Source of the DNA: Marinilongibacter aquaticus
GTDB lineage: Bacteria; Bacteroidota; Bacteroidia; Cytophagales; Spirosomataceae
DNA: 64,000 bases
Assembly: GCF_020149935.1 (NCBI RefSeq)
Contig: NZ_CP083757.1
Location: 496,001 to 560,000 of the forward strand
Reading direction: 5' to 3'
Position 1 is the first letter of the stretch. The number at the start of each line of letters is the position of its first letter. This document shows, in pieces, positions 62,548 through 64,000 of the stretch. The notes under the pieces are model-generated. The model made no database searches, had not been told where the DNA came from, and saw only the letters and a program-made list of their open reading frames with translations. The position numbers and the translations under genes are program-made.

Positions 62548-63081
62548 ATGAAAGTATTAATATTTGTTGGAGCATTGGAAAGAAGGGAAAATTCCACCTC
62601 GGGCCGCCTATCCAATCATTTGAAAGCACAATTGGAGGCTCGCGGTGCAGAAACACATATTTTCAATTTGGCCGATTCGGGTATTCCTTTGTTCGATCTC
62701 ACACTCACCAAAACGCCAATTGCCGTGGAACGCATGAACATTCTTTTTCGGGAAGCGGATTTTCACATTTGGCTTACCCCACTTTATCACGGAAGCATGA
62801 CAGGGGCAATGAAAAACTGCCTCGACTGGCTTGAATACAGTGCAAAATGCCCCAATCCATACCTTAGCGGCAAAACCGTGGGTTTGGTTTGCTGGGCCGA
62901 TGGCGTACAAGCCATGCAGGGCATAAATGCCATGGATGCCGTGGCCAAAGCCCTTCGGGCATGGACCTGCCCCTTCAGTATTCCGATACAACGCCAAGAG
63001 CTCTTTGACGAAAACGGAGCAATTAGCAAAACCTACACCACACGATTCGAGCGGCTTTTGCACATCCTACTCGAGCGATAG
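62548..63081 (+). CDS. NADPH-dependent FMN reductase family protein
   Basis: The 177-residue flavodoxin-like protein has the FMN-binding region near residue 15-20 (RRENSTSGRLSNHL) and WLTPLYHGSMTGAMKNCLDW around residue 75, a family hallmark. Members reduce FMN, azo dyes, chromate or quinones with NAD(P)H; the substrate is unknown here. It follows DUF2480 by four bases. Confidence 0.87.
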   Translation: MKVLIFVGALERRENSTSGRLSNHLKAQLEARGAETHIFNLADSGIPLFDLTLTKTPIAVERMNILFREADFHIWLTPLYHGSMTGAMKNCLDWLEYSAKCPNPYLSGKTVGLVCWADGVQAMQGINAMDAVAKALRAWTCPFSIPIQRQELFDENGAISKTYTTRFERLLHILLER

Positions 63082-63111
63082 TGGTTTTAAAAAACAAAAC
63101 ACAGAATAGAA

Positions 63112-63219
63112 ACAGACATACTGATAATAGGCTCTGACCCTAGAGGACTTTTCACTGTTTTTGAGGCCGAACTGCTGCGGATGCGTTGCCGCATTATCGA
63201 TACGCAATCCCTGAATTAA
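63112..63219 (+). pseudogene. N-terminal fragment of a thioredoxin-reductase-like flavoprotein
   Basis: The frame reads TDILIIGSDPRGLFTVFEAE and then LLRMRCRIIDTQSLN before a stop. It resembles the start of ferredoxin/thioredoxin-NADP reductases (DILIIGAGPAGLFAVFEAGL), but the FAD motif GxGPxG is altered to GSDPRG, no ATG precedes it, and the rest of the gene is missing. It is a decayed remnant. Confidence 0.6.
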
Positions 63220-63237
63220 TTTCCCATATCCAATATA

Positions 63238-63269
63238 CAAAAAGGACTTCCGATTGGAGGTTCTTTTTT
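63238..63269 (+). terminator. Possible terminator
   Basis: AAAAAGGACTTCC and GGAGGTTCTTTTT can pair around GATT if two G-U pairs are allowed, and a T-run follows. It may end the DUF2480-flavin reductase operon. Confidence 0.55.
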
Positions 63270-63363
63270 TGTTTGAGCTACCGGGATTTTCAATTCCGCA
63301 AGTTTCGGGTTTTAAATGCTTACCTTGCCTTATACTTTTGTTCTTGTAAAATTTGAATTCCTT

Positions 63364-64000
63364 ATGCAAACGCAAGAGCACATCAATTTTGAACGGATAG
63401 CCGAAGCCATTGCCTACATTCAGCAAAACTTCGCCTCACAGCCCAGCCTCGAAGAGGTGGCCGAAAAAGTGCATTTAAGCCCATTTCATTTCCAAAGACT
63501 CTTTACAGACTGGGCTGGTGTAAGCCCAAAGAAATTCTTGCAATACATCAGTGTGCAACATGCCAAGCAAATACTGCAAAATGCCGAGTCTACATTGTTT
63601 GAAACCGCTCACCGCACGGGGCTTTCGGGTACCGGTAGATTGCACGACCTTTTCGTGAAAATTGAAGGTATGACTCCCGGAGAATATAAAAACAAGGGTG
63701 AAAATTTATCGATAAATTACAGCTTTTCCGACAGTCCGTTTGGAAGGCTATTGCTGGCCTCTACACACAAAGGCCTATGCTATATGGGTTTTGAGGATGC
63801 TGCGGAAAACGCTTTTTCAGAACTTGTGAAACGCTTTCCAAAAGCCCATTTTATTGAGCAAAAAGACGAATTCCAAAAGAATGCCCTTCAAATCTACAGT
63901 CGAGATTGGAGCAAAATCGATCAAATAAAACTGCATTTGAAAGGCACCGATTTCCAATTGAAAGTCTGGGAAGCCCTGCTGAAAATTCCGTCGGGGAATT
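63364..64000 (+). CDS. Ada-like AraC regulator / O6-methylguanine-DNA methyltransferase (cut by edge)
   Basis: The visible 212 codons begin MQTQEHINFERIAEAIAYIQ and include an AraC-type HTH (SLEEVAEKVHLSPFHFQRLF, about residues 28-47; second helix pair near 75-100). A ribonuclease-like domain follows (INYSFSDSPFGRLLLASTHK) and the start of the methyltransferase domain (FQLKVWEALLKIPSGN). The PCHR active-site motif lies beyond the window. The protein lacks the Cys-rich N-terminal domain of E. coli Ada. It should repair O6-methylguanine and regulate transcription, though regulation is inferred from the HTH. Confidence 0.9.
   Translation, partial: MQTQEHINFERIAEAIAYIQQNFASQPSLEEVAEKVHLSPFHFQRLFTDWAGVSPKKFLQYISVQHAKQILQNAESTLFETAHRTGLSGTGRLHDLFVKIEGMTPGEYKNKGENLSINYSFSDSPFGRLLLASTHKGLCYMGFEDAAENAFSELVKRFPKAHFIEQKDEFQKNALQIYSRDWSKIDQIKLHLKGTDFQLKVWEALLKIPSGN

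Overview
The window is a contiguous piece of a Bacteroidota chromosome, most likely order Cytophagales. This rests on near-perfect Bacteroidota promoter elements (-7 TAnnTTTG, in places with a -33 TTG/TTTG 20 nt upstream), a type IX secretion sorting domain, TonB/SPOR/outer-membrane barrel envelope genes, DUF2027-Smr and DUF4403 proteins, and the gene order rnpB-rpsP-rimM-trmD-gyrA. Genus cannot be fixed from the sequence alone. No tRNA, rRNA, insertion sequence or CRISPR array was recognised.

Layout. 1-30.5 kb is core chromosome: the end of hisG and hisD, a pterin dehydratase, rsmI-fabG, a von Willebrand-like membrane protein, DUF2027-Smr and a DUF4403 lipoprotein, RNase P RNA, rpsP-rimM-trmD, gyrA, a TPR protein, a small regulator operon, dapD, gapA, trmB-folC, and a four-gene envelope operon (giant TPR protein, outer-membrane barrel, HU-like/SPOR protein, TonB-like protein). 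An M61 peptidase and a TPR lipoprotein follow.

30.5-41.4 kb is an AT-rich mobile region with the architecture of an integron, present twice in tandem. Each unit has a tyrosine-recombinase gene on the minus strand, a shared leader ending in GTT, and then plus-strand gene cassettes. Each cassette ends in a 58-138 bp imperfect palindrome whose left core is the reverse complement of that cassette's own first bases, the signature of attC sites. Unit 1 carries an Hsp90-like ATPase/DUF3883 protein, an unknown protein, a DNA methyltransferase with a DGQHR protein, and a ParD/ParE toxin-antitoxin pair. Unit 2 carries an unknown protein, an FkbM methyltransferase and a HigB/HigA-type pair. Both recombinase copies are broken, in complementary ways: copy 1 has a 1-nt frameshift and a 204-bp in-frame deletion between AGCCAGAA repeats, and copy 2 has lost its catalytic C-terminus. 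Together they define one ancestral protein of about 285 residues.

41.6-53.7 kb is an accessory zone of single-gene functions (quinone oxidoreductase with a divergent LysR regulator, three Crp/Fnr regulators, SRPBCC, NudK, GNAT, acyltransferase, XRE membrane protein, aspartyl protease, SDR), with decayed gene fragments and attC-like scraps suggesting older cassette material. 53.8-64 kb returns to chromosome-like genes: a serine hydrolase, HxlR/DsbA-like divergent pair, a secreted LamG protein, small enzymes, a SufR-like Fe-S regulator divergent from sodA, a flavin reductase, a thioredoxin-reductase-like fragment, and an Ada-like DNA repair regulator cut by the right edge.
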